Of a DNA stretch of 64,000 nucleotides, positions 40,742-49,850 are shown piece after piece. A program made the translations under genes and the position numbers. This DNA comes from Dyadobacter sandarakinus (GTDB lineage Bacteria; Bacteroidota; Bacteroidia; Cytophagales; Spirosomataceae). Positions within the stretch are counted from its first letter, which is position 1. The number at the start of each line of letters is the position of its first letter. Location of the stretch: positions 5,513,001-5,577,000 of the forward strand of contig NZ_CP056775.1 in NCBI RefSeq assembly GCF_016894445.1. The letters run 5' to 3'. The notes below the pieces were generated by a model. It made no database searches, had not been told where the DNA came from, and saw only the letters and a list, made by a program, of their open reading frames with translations.

Positions 40742-42172
40742 ATGAATTTCTCATTTTCTAATTACCAGAGCGAGAACTTTTTTGATGAAATGTTCACGCA
40801 TGACGGGCAGATCCGGGCAGGTTATGAGCACCTGAAAGAGAAATTTGAAAAACTCACACATGAAGACCTTACCAACCGCCAGCTTGCCACTGAGCGCGCA
40901 CTGCTTTCCATGGGTATCACATTCAATGTGTATTCCGAAGGTGAGGGTACCGAGCGTATCATGCCGATTGACATTATCCCGCGGGTGCTCACCAATGCCG
41001 AATGGGAGTGGCTTGAAAAAGGTCTCAAGCAACGCATCAAGGCACTTAATATGTTTATTGACGATGTGTACAACGATCAGAATATACTCAATGATGGCAT
41101 TGTGCCGCGCGAGCTGATCGAATCGAGCAAGTGTTTTCTTAAACCGTGCCTGGGCCTGAAACCGCCCAAAGGCATCTGGTGTCACATTACGGGTACTGAT
41201 CTTATCAAAGGCGAAGATGGCAGTTTCATGGTTCTGGAAGATAACCTGCGCTGTCCTTCGGGAGTATCGTATATGCTCGAAAACCGGGAGCTCTCCAAGC
41301 AGATTTTCCCTGACGTGCTGGCCCGGACCGGCGTAAGGCCCGTATCCGATTATCCGACACGCCTGCTCCAAATGCTGCAGCACCTGGCCGACCGGCCCAA
41401 TCCTACGGTGGCTGTACTTACGCCCGGTATTTACAACTCGGCATATTTTGAGCATTCCTACCTGGCGCAGCAAATGGGCGTAGAGCTCGTTGATACCCGC
41501 GACCTGGTTGTTTCGGATGGTTATGTGAAAATGCGTACGACCAATGGTTTAAAGATCGTAGATGTCATTTACCGCCGCATCGATGATACTTTTATGGACC
41601 CCGAATCATTTAATCCTGATTCACTGATAGGTGTGCCGGGTATTTTTGAAGTCTATAAAAAAGGAAGGGTAGCCCTGGCCAATGCACCGGGGACGGGCGT
41701 GGCCGATGACAAGGTCGTATATGCCTATGTACCCCGCATCATCAAATACTATCTCGGAGAAGAGGCGATCATCCCGAATGTGAAAACATATATATGCGGT
41801 GAAGAAGAGGACTTTAACTACGTGATCGAGAACATTGCGCAGCTGGTGGTGAAGGAAGCCAATGAAGCGGGCGGCTATGGGATGCTCATCGGTCCGAAGG
41901 CTACGGAGGAGGAGCATGAGCTGTTCAGGGAGAAAATCAGGAAAAATCCCAGGAACTATATCGCCCAGCCTACCATTTCCTTATCAAGGGTCCCCTGTAT
42001 GGTCCAGGGACATGCCGAAGGCCGGCACGTTGATCTCAGGCCATATATATTGTATGGTGATGATATCAATGTAATTCCAGGCGGACTGACCAGAGTAGCA
42101 TTGCGCAAAGGTTCACTGGTCGTGAATTCCTCTCAGGGAGGCGGCGGCAAAGATACCTGGGTGTTGTATTAA
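40742..42172 (+). CDS. Circularly permuted type 2 ATP-grasp protein
   Basis: 476 residues from ATG 40742 (MNFSFSNYQSENFFDEMF); an upstream start at 40670 is not supported. Family pattern (formerly DUF404/DUF407): FFDEMFTHDGQIRAGYEHL, GTERIMPIDIIPRVL, GSFMVLEDNLRCPSGVSY, VDVIYRRIDDTFMDP, GMLIGPKATEEEHE and HVDLRPYILYGD with the ATP-binding Asp and Lys. It ends with the standard SSQGGGGKDTWVLY tail. Such enzymes are predicted peptide or amide ligases, usually encoded next to an alpha-E domain protein and a transglutaminase; here an esterase gene follows instead. Confidence 0.9.
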   Translation: MNFSFSNYQSENFFDEMFTHDGQIRAGYEHLKEKFEKLTHEDLTNRQLATERALLSMGITFNVYSEGEGTERIMPIDIIPRVLTNAEWEWLEKGLKQRIKALNMFIDDVYNDQNILNDGIVPRELIESSKCFLKPCLGLKPPKGIWCHITGTDLIKGEDGSFMVLEDNLRCPSGVSYMLENRELSKQIFPDVLARTGVRPVSDYPTRLLQMLQHLADRPNPTVAVLTPGIYNSAYFEHSYLAQQMGVELVDTRDLVVSDGYVKMRTTNGLKIVDVIYRRIDDTFMDPESFNPDSLIGVPGIFEVYKKGRVALANAPGTGVADDKVVYAYVPRIIKYYLGEEAIIPNVKTYICGEEEDFNYVIENIAQLVVKEANEAGGYGMLIGPKATEEEHELFREKIRKNPRNYIAQPTISLSRVPCMVQGHAEGRHVDLRPYILYGDDINVIPGGLTRVALRKGSLVVNSSQGGGGKDTWVLY

Positions 42173-42277
42173 GTCATTGGCGGTTGCTGGCAGGCTGTCG
42201 ATGACCACATGGATATCATGATCAATGTTGGCTGCCTGATAGTTTTGTTTAATAGCAACTAAAATGACGATGACGAA

Positions 42278-43009
42278 ATGCGACGTGAAGTAACCGGCTG
42301 GTACAGCCCGGCTCTGAATGAACACATGGACATAGCAGTATACGGTCACTACGGATTTGCGCTTCTGCTCATCCCCACTGCCGCCTCCAATTACCTGGAA
42401 TATGAGCAGAGTGGCCTGATAGACAGCATTGCATCCTTTATCAATGCCGGCAAAGTAAAGGTTTATACCATTAACAGCATTAATTCCGAAAGTTGGCTTA
42501 ATCCCTACATGCACGGCTATGAGAAGGGCGTGCGGCACCAGCTTTTCAATGATTATGTGATCAAGGAAGTAATCCCATTTATCCGTAATGACAGCAGCCC
42601 TTCCAATGAAATTATTACGGGCGGGGCATCGTTCGGGGCGCTGCATGCGGCCAACCTCTTTTTCAGGCATCCCGACTTTATTAACGGCGTAATCGCCATG
42701 AGCGGGTGTTATGATCTGAGCGTTTATACCAACGGATATTACGACGATAATGTGTACTTCAACTCTCCGGTGCATTACCTGCCGCAGCTGAAAGCCGAGT
42801 GGCACCTTTCCATGCTCCGCGACAGCAGGCATATTCATTTTGTGACGGGCTCGGGCGCGTATGAGGTGCCGGATTATTCAAGACATATTTCGGCCATTCT
42901 GAACTCCAAGAATGTTGTTCACGAGCTGGATATCTGGGGTCATGACATTCCACACGAGTGGTGGACCTGGAAAAGGATGCTTCCTTATTATCTGGAAACG
43001 AGATTTTAA
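42278..43009 (+). CDS. Esterase-like alpha/beta hydrolase
   Basis: 243 residues, no signal peptide. Nucleophile elbow GGASFGALHAANL, aspartate in VTGSGAYEVPDYSR, histidine in DIWGHDIPHEWWTW. MRREVTGWYSPALNEHMDIA is a conserved N-terminus of a Bacteroidota esterase group belonging to the putative-esterase (EstA) superfamily. It lies 105 bases after the ATP-grasp gene on the same strand, so possibly co-expressed; perhaps it acts on the same amide or ester product. Ends in a strong terminator. Confidence 0.8.
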   Translation: MRREVTGWYSPALNEHMDIAVYGHYGFALLLIPTAASNYLEYEQSGLIDSIASFINAGKVKVYTINSINSESWLNPYMHGYEKGVRHQLFNDYVIKEVIPFIRNDSSPSNEIITGGASFGALHAANLFFRHPDFINGVIAMSGCYDLSVYTNGYYDDNVYFNSPVHYLPQLKAEWHLSMLRDSRHIHFVTGSGAYEVPDYSRHISAILNSKNVVHELDIWGHDIPHEWWTWKRMLPYYLETRF

Positions 43010-43016
43010 AACAAAA

Positions 43017-43044
43017 AAATGGCAGCGGGTGATCGCTGCCATTT
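43017..43044. terminator. Bidirectional terminator
   Basis: Perfect 11-bp stem AAATGGCAGCG / CGCTGCCATTT with loop GGTGAT, between the convergent esterase and pheS genes, with A and T runs on both sides. Confidence 0.85.
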
Positions 43045-43048
43045 CTAT

Positions 43049-44089
43049 TTAAGCTCCTTCAAACTGCCGCAGGAACCTGACGTCGTTTTCGGTAAAGAGC
43101 CGCAGGTCGTTGATTCCGTATCGTAGCATTGTAATACGTTCAATACCCATCCCGAACGCAAATCCTGTATACGCTTCGTGATCAATGCCGCAATTCTGCA
43201 GTACATTCGGGTCTACCATGCCTGAGCCTGCAATTTCCACCCAGCCTGTATATTTACATACATTGCAACCTTTGCCCTTGCATATGAAGCACGACACGTC
43301 GATTTCTGCGCTGGGTTCCGTAAAAGGAAAATAGGAAGGACGCAGCCTGATTTTTGAATCCTTGCCGAACATTTCCTTTGCAAAATGGTATAATGTGTCT
43401 TTCAGGTCTTTGAAGCTAACGTTTTTATCTACGTACAACCCTTCTACCTGGTGGAACACGCAGTGCGCCCGGGCCGAGATCGCCTCGTTTCTGAACACGC
43501 GCCCAGGCATGATCGAGCGGATAGGCGGTTTCTGACGCTCCATCAATCTTACCTGCACATTGGAAGTATGCGTGCGCAGCAGTACATCGTCTTTTACATC
43601 ACCTTCACTTTTGGATATAAAAAACGTGTCCTGCATCTCGCGGGCAGGGTGATTATCTGCAAAGTTGAGCGCGCTGAAATTGTACCAGTCCTTCTCGATC
43701 TCGGGACCGTATGAAATATTAAAGCCCATACGCTCAAATATTTCAATGATCCTGCGGCGGACAATGGTAAGCGGGTGCAGACTGCCCTGCAGGTTAGGAG
43801 GTACGGGCAGCGTAAGGTCTATCTGTAAAGCCTGGTTCTGACCTCCGGCAGCTTCAATACCTGCTGAAAACTCCTGAAAACGGTTCTGCGCCAGATTTTT
43901 AAGAGTGTTCAGTTCCTGTCCTACTGCCCGGCGATCTTCCTGGGCAATGTTTTTCAGGTTGTCAAATAACTCCGTGACGACGCCCTTTTTACTGATGTAT
44001 TTAAGTCGGAACGCTTCGAGTTGATCCTTGTTCTCAACGGTGCTGTTCTCAATTTCTGCAACCAGCTCTTTGACCCGGTCAAAAATCAT
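43049..44089 (-). CDS. pheS: Phenylalanine--tRNA ligase alpha subunit
   Basis: 346 residues, catalytic subunit of the (alpha beta)2 class II synthetase. An N-terminal coiled coil (residues 1-90) binds tRNA. Class II motifs: HPLTIVRRRIIEIFERMGF, PGRVFRNEAISARAHCVFHQ with VEGLYVD (motif 2), YFPFTEPSAEIDVSCF and GFAFGMGIERITMLRYGIND (motif 3). Full length with its normal C-terminus FLRQFE. pheT is not in the window. Confidence 0.96.
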   Translation of the reverse strand: MIFDRVKELVAEIENSTVENKDQLEAFRLKYISKKGVVTELFDNLKNIAQEDRRAVGQELNTLKNLAQNRFQEFSAGIEAAGGQNQALQIDLTLPVPPNLQGSLHPLTIVRRRIIEIFERMGFNISYGPEIEKDWYNFSALNFADNHPAREMQDTFFISKSEGDVKDDVLLRTHTSNVQVRLMERQKPPIRSIMPGRVFRNEAISARAHCVFHQVEGLYVDKNVSFKDLKDTLYHFAKEMFGKDSKIRLRPSYFPFTEPSAEIDVSCFICKGKGCNVCKYTGWVEIAGSGMVDPNVLQNCGIDHEAYTGFAFGMGIERITMLRYGINDLRLFTENDVRFLRQFEGA

Positions 44090-44412
44090 AATGCTTGGGA
44101 TTTATAATGTATATCGGCAATGACTTGTAGCCGTCCGTAGAGTAAAGATAATCAAACTTGCCCACCAACCTGAATGTGCTTGCTTACGTTTGCGTACACG
44201 GCCCAGATTCGGCTCGAAAACAGTGTCTCCGGATGGTACGTAAAACTACGTGTTTCACTAAGTTTGGTTACGTCATTTTGTAAATATGTCATAGTGTAAA
44301 TATTTGATTATCAATCTATTAAAACGTAAAGCGTAGAATTACGTACTTTCAGGATACTACCTAATATGCTAATTTTGAAACAAGCAATCAGAACATATTA
44401 GTCGCTATTACC
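44090..44412. promoter_or_regulatory. Intergenic region with a cluster of ACGT-core sites and a promoter for the LytTR gene
   Basis: TTTC (44347-44350), 19 bases, TAATTTTG (44370-44377) is a good Bacteroidota promoter ahead of the LytTR gene (start 44413). Upstream lie seven ACGT/GCGTA cores: TTACGT 44184, GCGTAC 44192, ACGTA 44238, ACGT 44248, TTACGT 44268, ACGTA 44324, GCGTA 44331, TTACGT 44339, several about 9-10 bases apart. These are candidate direct-repeat sites for the LytTR protein itself. Confidence 0.6.
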
Positions 44413-44811
44413 ATGAAAAACTTTGCAAGCTTTAAGAACAACAACCTCACCGGAAAATCATTTCCTGGCAACACTTCTCTGATCTCTGTTCAGTCAATGG
44501 GCAGGACGATTTTTTTGACTCCCGACGTAATCACTTTCCTGGAAGGTGAAGGAAACTACACGTTTATATACACGAATACCGGCAAGAAATACCTGGTATC
44601 CAAAACCCTGAAATCATTGTCGGAGCAACTGAGCTCCAACTTTGTGCGGGTTCACAAATCCTACCTGGTCAATTCAGACTACGTAGTGGAACGCCTTGAC
44701 GAAGACAGGCTTTTGAAACTTTCATGCGGTAAGGAAGTAATGGTTTCTCGCAGAAAAATTAAGGAAGTAACTTTTCTTCTCGATCATTCGAATCTGAGAA
44801 TCAGCGCATAA
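44413..44811 (+). CDS. Stand-alone LytTR DNA-binding protein
   Basis: 132 residues consisting of one LytTR domain without a receiver or membrane part: TPDVITFLEGEGNYTFIY, KYLVSKTLKSLSEQLSSNFV, RVHKSYLVNSDYVV and CGKEVMVSRRKIKEV are the standard conserved blocks. LytTR proteins bind direct repeats in promoters. The first 30 residues are polar and probably flexible. Single gene with its own promoter and terminator; likely autoregulatory given the repeated sites upstream. Confidence 0.92.
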   Translation: MKNFASFKNNNLTGKSFPGNTSLISVQSMGRTIFLTPDVITFLEGEGNYTFIYTNTGKKYLVSKTLKSLSEQLSSNFVRVHKSYLVNSDYVVERLDEDRLLKLSCGKEVMVSRRKIKEVTFLLDHSNLRISA

Positions 44812-44864
44812 TATCAGCGCAAGAAGAATTTGGTGAATTAAATTAGTGGGTTATTCATAAGAAC

Positions 44865-44905
44865 AGCAGCCATCGCTTGATCGAAGGCTGCTTGTTTTGT
44901 TTTTG
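44865..44905 (+). terminator. Terminator of the LytTR gene
   Basis: Stem AGCAGCC / GGCTGCT (44865-44871, 44886-44892) with an inner TCG/CGA pairing, followed by TGTTTTGTTTTT. Confidence 0.75.
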
Positions 44906-44920
44906 GAAGAACTGTGATTG

Positions 44921-44998
44921 CCCTTCGACTCCGCTTAGGGTGACAAAGTTGGGGATCATGTAAACTCTTATCTTGTCATCCTGAGCGCAGTCGAAGGG
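44921..44998. repeat. Inverted pair of the CGCTCAGGGTGAC dispersed element
   Basis: Left arm CCCTTCGACTCCGCTTAGG plus GTGACAA (44921-44946) and right arm TTGTCATCCTGAGCGCAGTC plus GAAGGG (44973-44998), 26 bp each with few mismatches and a 26-base centre. Lies between the convergent LytTR and porin-family genes. Same element as at 31204-31423. Confidence 0.85.
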
Positions 44999-45014
44999 CA
45001 TTCAAAACTAAAAC

Positions 45015-45734
45015 CTAGAACAACCTCAACCCCAGCGTCACCTGCCAGCTGCTGACTTTTTGTTTGAGGCTTGACCCACTGTTGGCTACGGGTTGTCCGT
45101 TGACCTGGAATGAGGCAATGTTTGTGAATGAGCCTTCCTTGCGGACATCAAGACTGAAACTTCCCAAATCCAGACCTGCTCCGAGCTGGTACCCGAAGGT
45201 GGCTTCGGAAAATGCATTTCCCAGATCCGACGTATATTCCTTGAATGCTTCCTTAAGATTCTGGTTATCGCCTATGCGAAAGGATGCAACAGGTCCTGCC
45301 AGGATACGGATCGGCCCGCCTTTCAATCCGATTAGCAGCGGAACGTCGATATTGCTGTATTTAATTTTAATCGTCTGGCTTACCGGTTGCTGCTGGTCCA
45401 TTTTAACGACTTCAAATGAGCCTCCCTTGGTAGAGACAAGTACCTCAGGCTGAACAAAAAGCGTTCTTCCAAAACGCATATAAATCCCGCCTACCGCGCC
45501 TGTACGTGTATCCAGGCTTTCTTTCAGGTTGTCTTTCACCTCTTTGCCGTCATAGCCCAGGTAAGGGTTGCCGGCCGCATCATACCTAGTCGTAAAAACA
45601 TCGCCCATCGTCAGCCGCGACAGGTTAAGCCCCCCTTTGATTCCAATTGCAAAACCCTTCTTCTGTGCCTGTACGGATGATAGTGACATGACGCACAGCA
45701 GACAAATACACGCTACTTTTACCGGGACATTCAT
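45015..45734 (-). CDS. Porin-family outer membrane beta-barrel protein
   Basis: 239 residues from ATG 45734 (MNVPVKVACICLLCVMSLSS), signal peptide ending VQAQ; the frame to 45866 is rejected. Mature part opens FAIGIKGGLNLSRLTMGDVF, the usual start of the eight-strand barrel family (OMP_b-brl), and continues with alternating strands (RTLFVQPEVLVSTKGGSF, DVPLLIGLKGGPIRILAGP, SWQVTLGLRLF ending in an aromatic residue). Probably a small outer-membrane barrel; function unknown. Divergent from radA. Confidence 0.85.
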   Translation of the reverse strand: MNVPVKVACICLLCVMSLSSVQAQKKGFAIGIKGGLNLSRLTMGDVFTTRYDAAGNPYLGYDGKEVKDNLKESLDTRTGAVGGIYMRFGRTLFVQPEVLVSTKGGSFEVVKMDQQQPVSQTIKIKYSNIDVPLLIGLKGGPIRILAGPVASFRIGDNQNLKEAFKEYTSDLGNAFSEATFGYQLGAGLDLGSFSLDVRKEGSFTNIASFQVNGQPVANSGSSLKQKVSSWQVTLGLRLF

Positions 45735-45894
45735 GGATAAATATTCGTTATAGTAAAACCGTTTGATAACGCCGGAATGCAAAAAAGTATACCCGGACTT
45801 TCTTTTATTTGATTTCGTCAGGGAAATGTTCAAGTTTCGGGTTGGTAGCGGTTTTTCATTGTACATTATTAATTAAGCTCAAATACACATTAAA

Positions 45895-47268
45895 ATGGCA
45901 AAAGCCAAGACAGCCTATTTTTGTCAGGAATGCGGGTATAATTCACCAAAATGGGTGGGCAAATGTCCGTCCTGCGGTGAATGGAACACCATGGTTCAGG
46001 AAGTGATTGAAAAGGAAGATAAGAAGGTTAATGTATCATGGAAGTCGGTGAACCTGGCCAGCCGGCCGCGCGCGCTGGACGAAATCAATTTTGAGAACGA
46101 ACCCAGGATTGCAACTGCCGATCACGAACTTAACCGCGTACTTGGCGGGGGGATCGTCAAAGGATCGCTCGTGCTGATAGGCGGGGAGCCTGGTATCGGA
46201 AAGTCAACCCTGATGCTGCAGATCGCATTGACGCTCTCCAACAAAAAGGTACTTTACGTTTCGGGTGAGGAGTCTGAAAGTCAGATTAAGATGCGGGCAG
46301 AGCGCATGACCACCAAGAGTGAGCGCTGCTACATTCTCACCGAAACCCATACCCAGAATATTTTCCGGCAGATCGAAGACTTTCAGCCCGAGATCCTGGT
46401 CGTGGATTCCATTCAAACCATGCAGTCGACCTACATTGAGTCCGGTGCGGGAAGCGTGTCGCAGGTTCGGGAATGTACGGCCGAGTTTATGAAGTATGCG
46501 AAAGAAACGGGCGTGCCGGTGTTCTTGATCGGCCATATTACCAAGGATGGTTCCCTGGCTGGTCCGAAGGTACTGGAGCACATGGTGGACACAGTCCTGC
46601 AATTCGAGGGCGACCGCCACAATACCTACCGGATCTTGCGAACGACCAAAAACCGTTTCGGAAGTACTTCCGAGCTGGGTATTTATGAAATGCACGGCAC
46701 CGGGCTCCGCCAGGTAAGCAATCCTTCCGAAATCCTGATTTCGCAGCGCGACGAGCCGGTAAGCGGAATTTCTATCGGATCTATGATGGAAGGAAACCGT
46801 CCTTTATTGATTGAAATACAGTCCCTGGTAAGTGTAGCCAACTATGGTACTCCGCAGCGCAGCAGTACAGGGTTTGACGGAAAACGTCTGCAAATGCTCC
46901 TTGCCGTACTCGAAAAGCGGGGCGGGTTCCGTCTGGGTGTGCAGGATGTATTTCTTAATGTAGCGGGCGGGCTCAAAGTAGAGGATCCCGCCATAGACCT
47001 GGCCGTGGTTTCGTCGATTGTATCTTCCTACGAAGACAAGTTTATTCCTGCTACGGTCTGTTTTGCTGCTGAGGTAGGACTGGGTGGAGAGGTGCGGGCG
47101 GTTAACAGGATCGACAGCCGCATTTCGGAAGCAGAAAAGCTTGGTTTCAAGCGGATATATATATCCAAATACAACAGTAAGGGCCTGGATCTTAAAAGTT
47201 ACAAGATCGAGGTGGTGCCCGTCGCTCACCTGGATCAGCTTTTTATGTTGCTGTTCCTCAATCAGTAG
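45895..47268 (+). CDS. radA: DNA repair protein RadA
   Basis: 457 residues. An N-terminal zinc finger (FCQECGY ... KCPSCGEW) is followed by a RecA-like ATPase (Walker A GGEPGIGKST, Walker B EILVVDSIQTM), the RadA-specific KNRFG in TTKNRFGSTSELG, and a C-terminal Lon-protease-like domain (GFRLGVQDVFLNVAGGLKVE, DLAVVSSIVSSY). Acts in recombination intermediate processing in the cytoplasm. Monocistronic; two bases from a convergent gene. Confidence 0.96.
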   Translation: MAKAKTAYFCQECGYNSPKWVGKCPSCGEWNTMVQEVIEKEDKKVNVSWKSVNLASRPRALDEINFENEPRIATADHELNRVLGGGIVKGSLVLIGGEPGIGKSTLMLQIALTLSNKKVLYVSGEESESQIKMRAERMTTKSERCYILTETHTQNIFRQIEDFQPEILVVDSIQTMQSTYIESGAGSVSQVRECTAEFMKYAKETGVPVFLIGHITKDGSLAGPKVLEHMVDTVLQFEGDRHNTYRILRTTKNRFGSTSELGIYEMHGTGLRQVSNPSEILISQRDEPVSGISIGSMMEGNRPLLIEIQSLVSVANYGTPQRSSTGFDGKRLQMLLAVLEKRGGFRLGVQDVFLNVAGGLKVEDPAIDLAVVSSIVSSYEDKFIPATVCFAAEVGLGGEVRAVNRIDSRISEAEKLGFKRIYISKYNSKGLDLKSYKIEVVPVAHLDQLFMLLFLNQ

Positions 47269-47269
47269 G

Positions 47270-48418
47270 CTAGTATTTGGCGTAAAAGTTTTTCAGGGTG
47301 CTCGTGAGGCGCTCGTAAATGGGTTTACTGAATTCTATAAACAGATCCTGCGCCACAGGCGGGTGAAGTTCCTGGCTCTTGCATTTGCGGAGCTGGGCAG
47401 GCGTAAGGGCGCGCTCATCTCCATTGAAGTGCGCCCACTCGCAAATCCAGTTATACTCTCCATTAAACTTCTCCTGATTTACAATCTTTTGTGTGGAAAA
47501 CTCTTTGATCTGCATATCCAGCAGCCCTGCGGAATGTACTACTTTTCGATTTTGGGTAAAAATGGCTTTTACTCGGGCATAAACCGGGACTTTGGTTCTG
47601 CCTACCACTTTTTCTTCCACTACCACGCTGTCTTTGCTGGTGAAAGTCTCTGTATTTTTTTCAAGTACCATTTGCCCGACCACAAAATCATCAAATTGAA
47701 GGGTAATCACATGGTCCGGGCGCAGCCTGATCTCGGTAGCTTCTTCGGGCGTGTAAAAGCGTACGAACTTGTTCAGCTTGCGGTTCATCTGCAGGTACTC
47801 ATTCACACGTTCCTGGAAATACTCATTGCTGAGCTGGTACGTCTTCGAAGTAACCATGACCTGCTCCACCACCACGTTAAAAGCAGCAAGTTCATAAGCC
47901 AGGTCAAGTTTTTTGACAACATCATTGTAGCCCGGCAGAATGTACTGTGCTCTTTCATAATGATCATAAGCTTTCCGCGCACTGATACGGGAGCCGTCGG
48001 CAATTAATTTTTCAGCTTCTTTGTAGCGGGCAGCAACGGCATTCTGGCGGGCGGCTTTTTCTTCGGTCGTAAACTGGCGCGGATGTACCAGGTCGCGGCA
48101 CTCGGGACAGCTGTCGATGGCGTCGTACAGCTCGTTCAGCTTTTTGTACGAATCCCAGACGGGCTCCCATTTGAATGCATCCAGGGATTCTTTTGCTTTG
48201 CGGATTGCCACCGTGTGCTGGCTCAGGGCGATGGGATAGGCTTGTTTAAGGATTTCTATGGAAGTGGTATGCCCGGGATTTGACTTTAATTTTTCCACGG
48301 AAAAAAGCACCGACTCATCGAAATCCCCCTTTTTAAAGGATTTCTTGGCAGACTGGCAGCCTACAAAGAGCAGGAGGAGATAACTAGCTGATAGAATTAT
48401 CAGGAAGTACTTTTTCAT
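47270..48418 (-). CDS. TPR-like lipoprotein, unknown function
   Basis: 382 residues from ATG 48418; lipobox LLFVGC. The N-terminal half is helical and repeat-like (SFKKGDFDESVLFSVEKLKS, SARKAYDHYERAQYILPG), reminiscent of tetratricopeptide units, with an isolated CPEC pair near residue 100. The C-terminal half is beta-rich (ITLQFDDFVVGQMVL, VVVEEKVVGRTKVPVYARVK). I know similar uncharacterised lipoproteins in Cytophagales but no function. 52 bases after the DUF58 gene, possibly co-transcribed. Confidence 0.72.
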   Translation of the reverse strand: MKKYFLIILSASYLLLLFVGCQSAKKSFKKGDFDESVLFSVEKLKSNPGHTTSIEILKQAYPIALSQHTVAIRKAKESLDAFKWEPVWDSYKKLNELYDAIDSCPECRDLVHPRQFTTEEKAARQNAVAARYKEAEKLIADGSRISARKAYDHYERAQYILPGYNDVVKKLDLAYELAAFNVVVEQVMVTSKTYQLSNEYFQERVNEYLQMNRKLNKFVRFYTPEEATEIRLRPDHVITLQFDDFVVGQMVLEKNTETFTSKDSVVVEEKVVGRTKVPVYARVKAIFTQNRKVVHSAGLLDMQIKEFSTQKIVNQEKFNGEYNWICEWAHFNGDERALTPAQLRKCKSQELHPPVAQDLFIEFSKPIYERLTSTLKNFYAKY

Positions 48419-48470
48419 GATTTGGAACGCAAGATTGACAGAGAGGTATGTCAACAAATTTCCAAAAAAA

Positions 48471-49385
48471 TTACCTCATTTTTGAGTGTTTTACTAAATA
48501 CGCCATCAGGATAGGATCAAAACCTTTGGCAATGTCCGCTTCAATGAAGTCGATCTTGTACTGGCCGCATTTTAGTTTAAGCTTTTGGTAAAACTCTCCC
48601 ACAAAAGTGCGGTAAGCATCGCGTACCTGGTCAGGCTGTACCTTAACCTTCTCGCCGGTTTCAAGGTCCACAAATTCGTAGGGCCGGTTTTCAAATGCAA
48701 ATTCTTCCTCGGTACGCCGGTCGGTCACATGAAAAAGGAGCACTTCATGCAGGTTGTGCCGTAAATGCTGCAAAGCTGAAAATATGCGGTCGGCATCTTC
48801 CAGGTTGTCGAACATGTCGCTGAAGATTACGACGAGCGATCTTTTATGAATCTTTTCGGCAATCTGATGCAGTACGTGCGCAACGGAGGTTTTGAGCAGC
48901 GGGCGTTTGGACTGCGAAATATTTTCCAGTTCCAGCATGATCTTGTGCACATGCGATGGAGTGGATTTTACAGCGGTTTGTACCTCTATATCACTGGAAA
49001 AAGTGCACAGACTCACTGCATCTTTTTGCCTTTGCAGCAGGTAGGTCAGCGCTGCAGCCGCCATAACACTGAAAACAATTTTTCCATTGCTTTCCTCCGG
49101 GTAATACATGGAGGAGGAGGTATCCAGGAGAATGTGACAGCGGAGGTTGGTTTCCTCCTCGTATCTTTTAACAAAAAGGCGGTCGGTCTTGGCGAAAACC
49201 TTCCAGTCGATGTTGCGGGTAGATTCGCCTGTATTGTAGAGCTGGTGCTCGGCAAACTCCACGGAAAATCCGTGAAAAGGGGATTTATGTAAGCCTGTTA
49301 TAAAACCTTCAACCAGTTGTTTGGCCAGAAATTCGAGGTTGCCGAACTCCCTTACTTTTGCCAGATCCAGTTGCCGGTTGCTCAT
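48471..49385 (-). CDS. DUF58 domain-containing protein
   Basis: 304 residues, soluble. GESTRNIDWKVFAKTDRLFVK is the DUF58 hallmark; CHILLDTSSSMYYP provides a metal-site-like DxSxS as in von Willebrand A domains; SLVVIFSDMFDN continues the fold. DUF58 proteins usually accompany a MoxR ATPase and BatA/BatB in aerotolerance or metal-insertase-like systems; those partners are not adjacent here. The gene is 15 bases downstream of the rlpA-like gene. Confidence 0.9.
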   Translation of the reverse strand: MSNRQLDLAKVREFGNLEFLAKQLVEGFITGLHKSPFHGFSVEFAEHQLYNTGESTRNIDWKVFAKTDRLFVKRYEEETNLRCHILLDTSSSMYYPEESNGKIVFSVMAAAALTYLLQRQKDAVSLCTFSSDIEVQTAVKSTPSHVHKIMLELENISQSKRPLLKTSVAHVLHQIAEKIHKRSLVVIFSDMFDNLEDADRIFSALQHLRHNLHEVLLFHVTDRRTEEEFAFENRPYEFVDLETGEKVKVQPDQVRDAYRTFVGEFYQKLKLKCGQYKIDFIEADIAKGFDPILMAYLVKHSKMR

Positions 49386-49400
49386 AGGCCATCTTGAAAG

Positions 49401-49850
49401 TTAGCGGCGGCTGCGCATGGAAATTACTTTGCCGGATTTTTGATCAATTTCTTCGTCGGTAGCCAGGAGTACCATTCCTTCCATTCCTACAACCCTCACC
49501 GAAACATGGGCCACACCTTTGGCAATGATGCCCAGCAGCCTGGCTGCTTCTTTGCTTACATCTATGACCCGGTGGCGGGAGAAAGGTCCCCGGTCATTCA
49601 CCCGGACGATTACCTTTTCATCATTATCGAGATTCGTTACTTCCAGCATGGTATTCAGCGGATAGCTTTTGTGTGCGGCCAGGAGCTCCGTACTTTTATG
49701 TACTTCCCCGAAAGAGGTTTTCTTGCCGTGGAACCTGCTTGCGTAGTAAGATGCGCTGCCGGTTTCCGTCTTGCCCAGCTTTACCTGTGCGAATGCAGTC
49801 GAAATTGTTGCAAGCGCCAGTATGCTGAAAATCAGAATACGATGGGTCAT
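49401..49850 (-). CDS. RlpA-like septal ring / lytic transglycosylase family protein
   Basis: 149 residues; signal peptide ending TAFAQ. Double-psi beta-barrel of the RlpA type: GSASYYASRFHGKKTSFGE with the catalytic-region Glu, AAHKSYPLNTMLEVTNLDN, VIVRVNDRGPF with the conserved Asp, and RVIDVSKEAARLLG. No SPOR domain is attached. Probable periplasmic enzyme cutting denuded glycan strands. Start of a possible operon with the DUF58 and lipoprotein genes. Confidence 0.88.
   Translation of the reverse strand: MTHRILIFSILALATISTAFAQVKLGKTETGSASYYASRFHGKKTSFGEVHKSTELLAAHKSYPLNTMLEVTNLDNDEKVIVRVNDRGPFSRHRVIDVSKEAARLLGIIAKGVAHVSVRVVGMEGMVLLATDEEIDQKSGKVISMRSRR

Noticed and set aside
42173..42277. 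Remnant of an alpha-E domain gene after the ATP-grasp gene
   Set aside because: No frame in the 105 bases shows alpha-E motifs.
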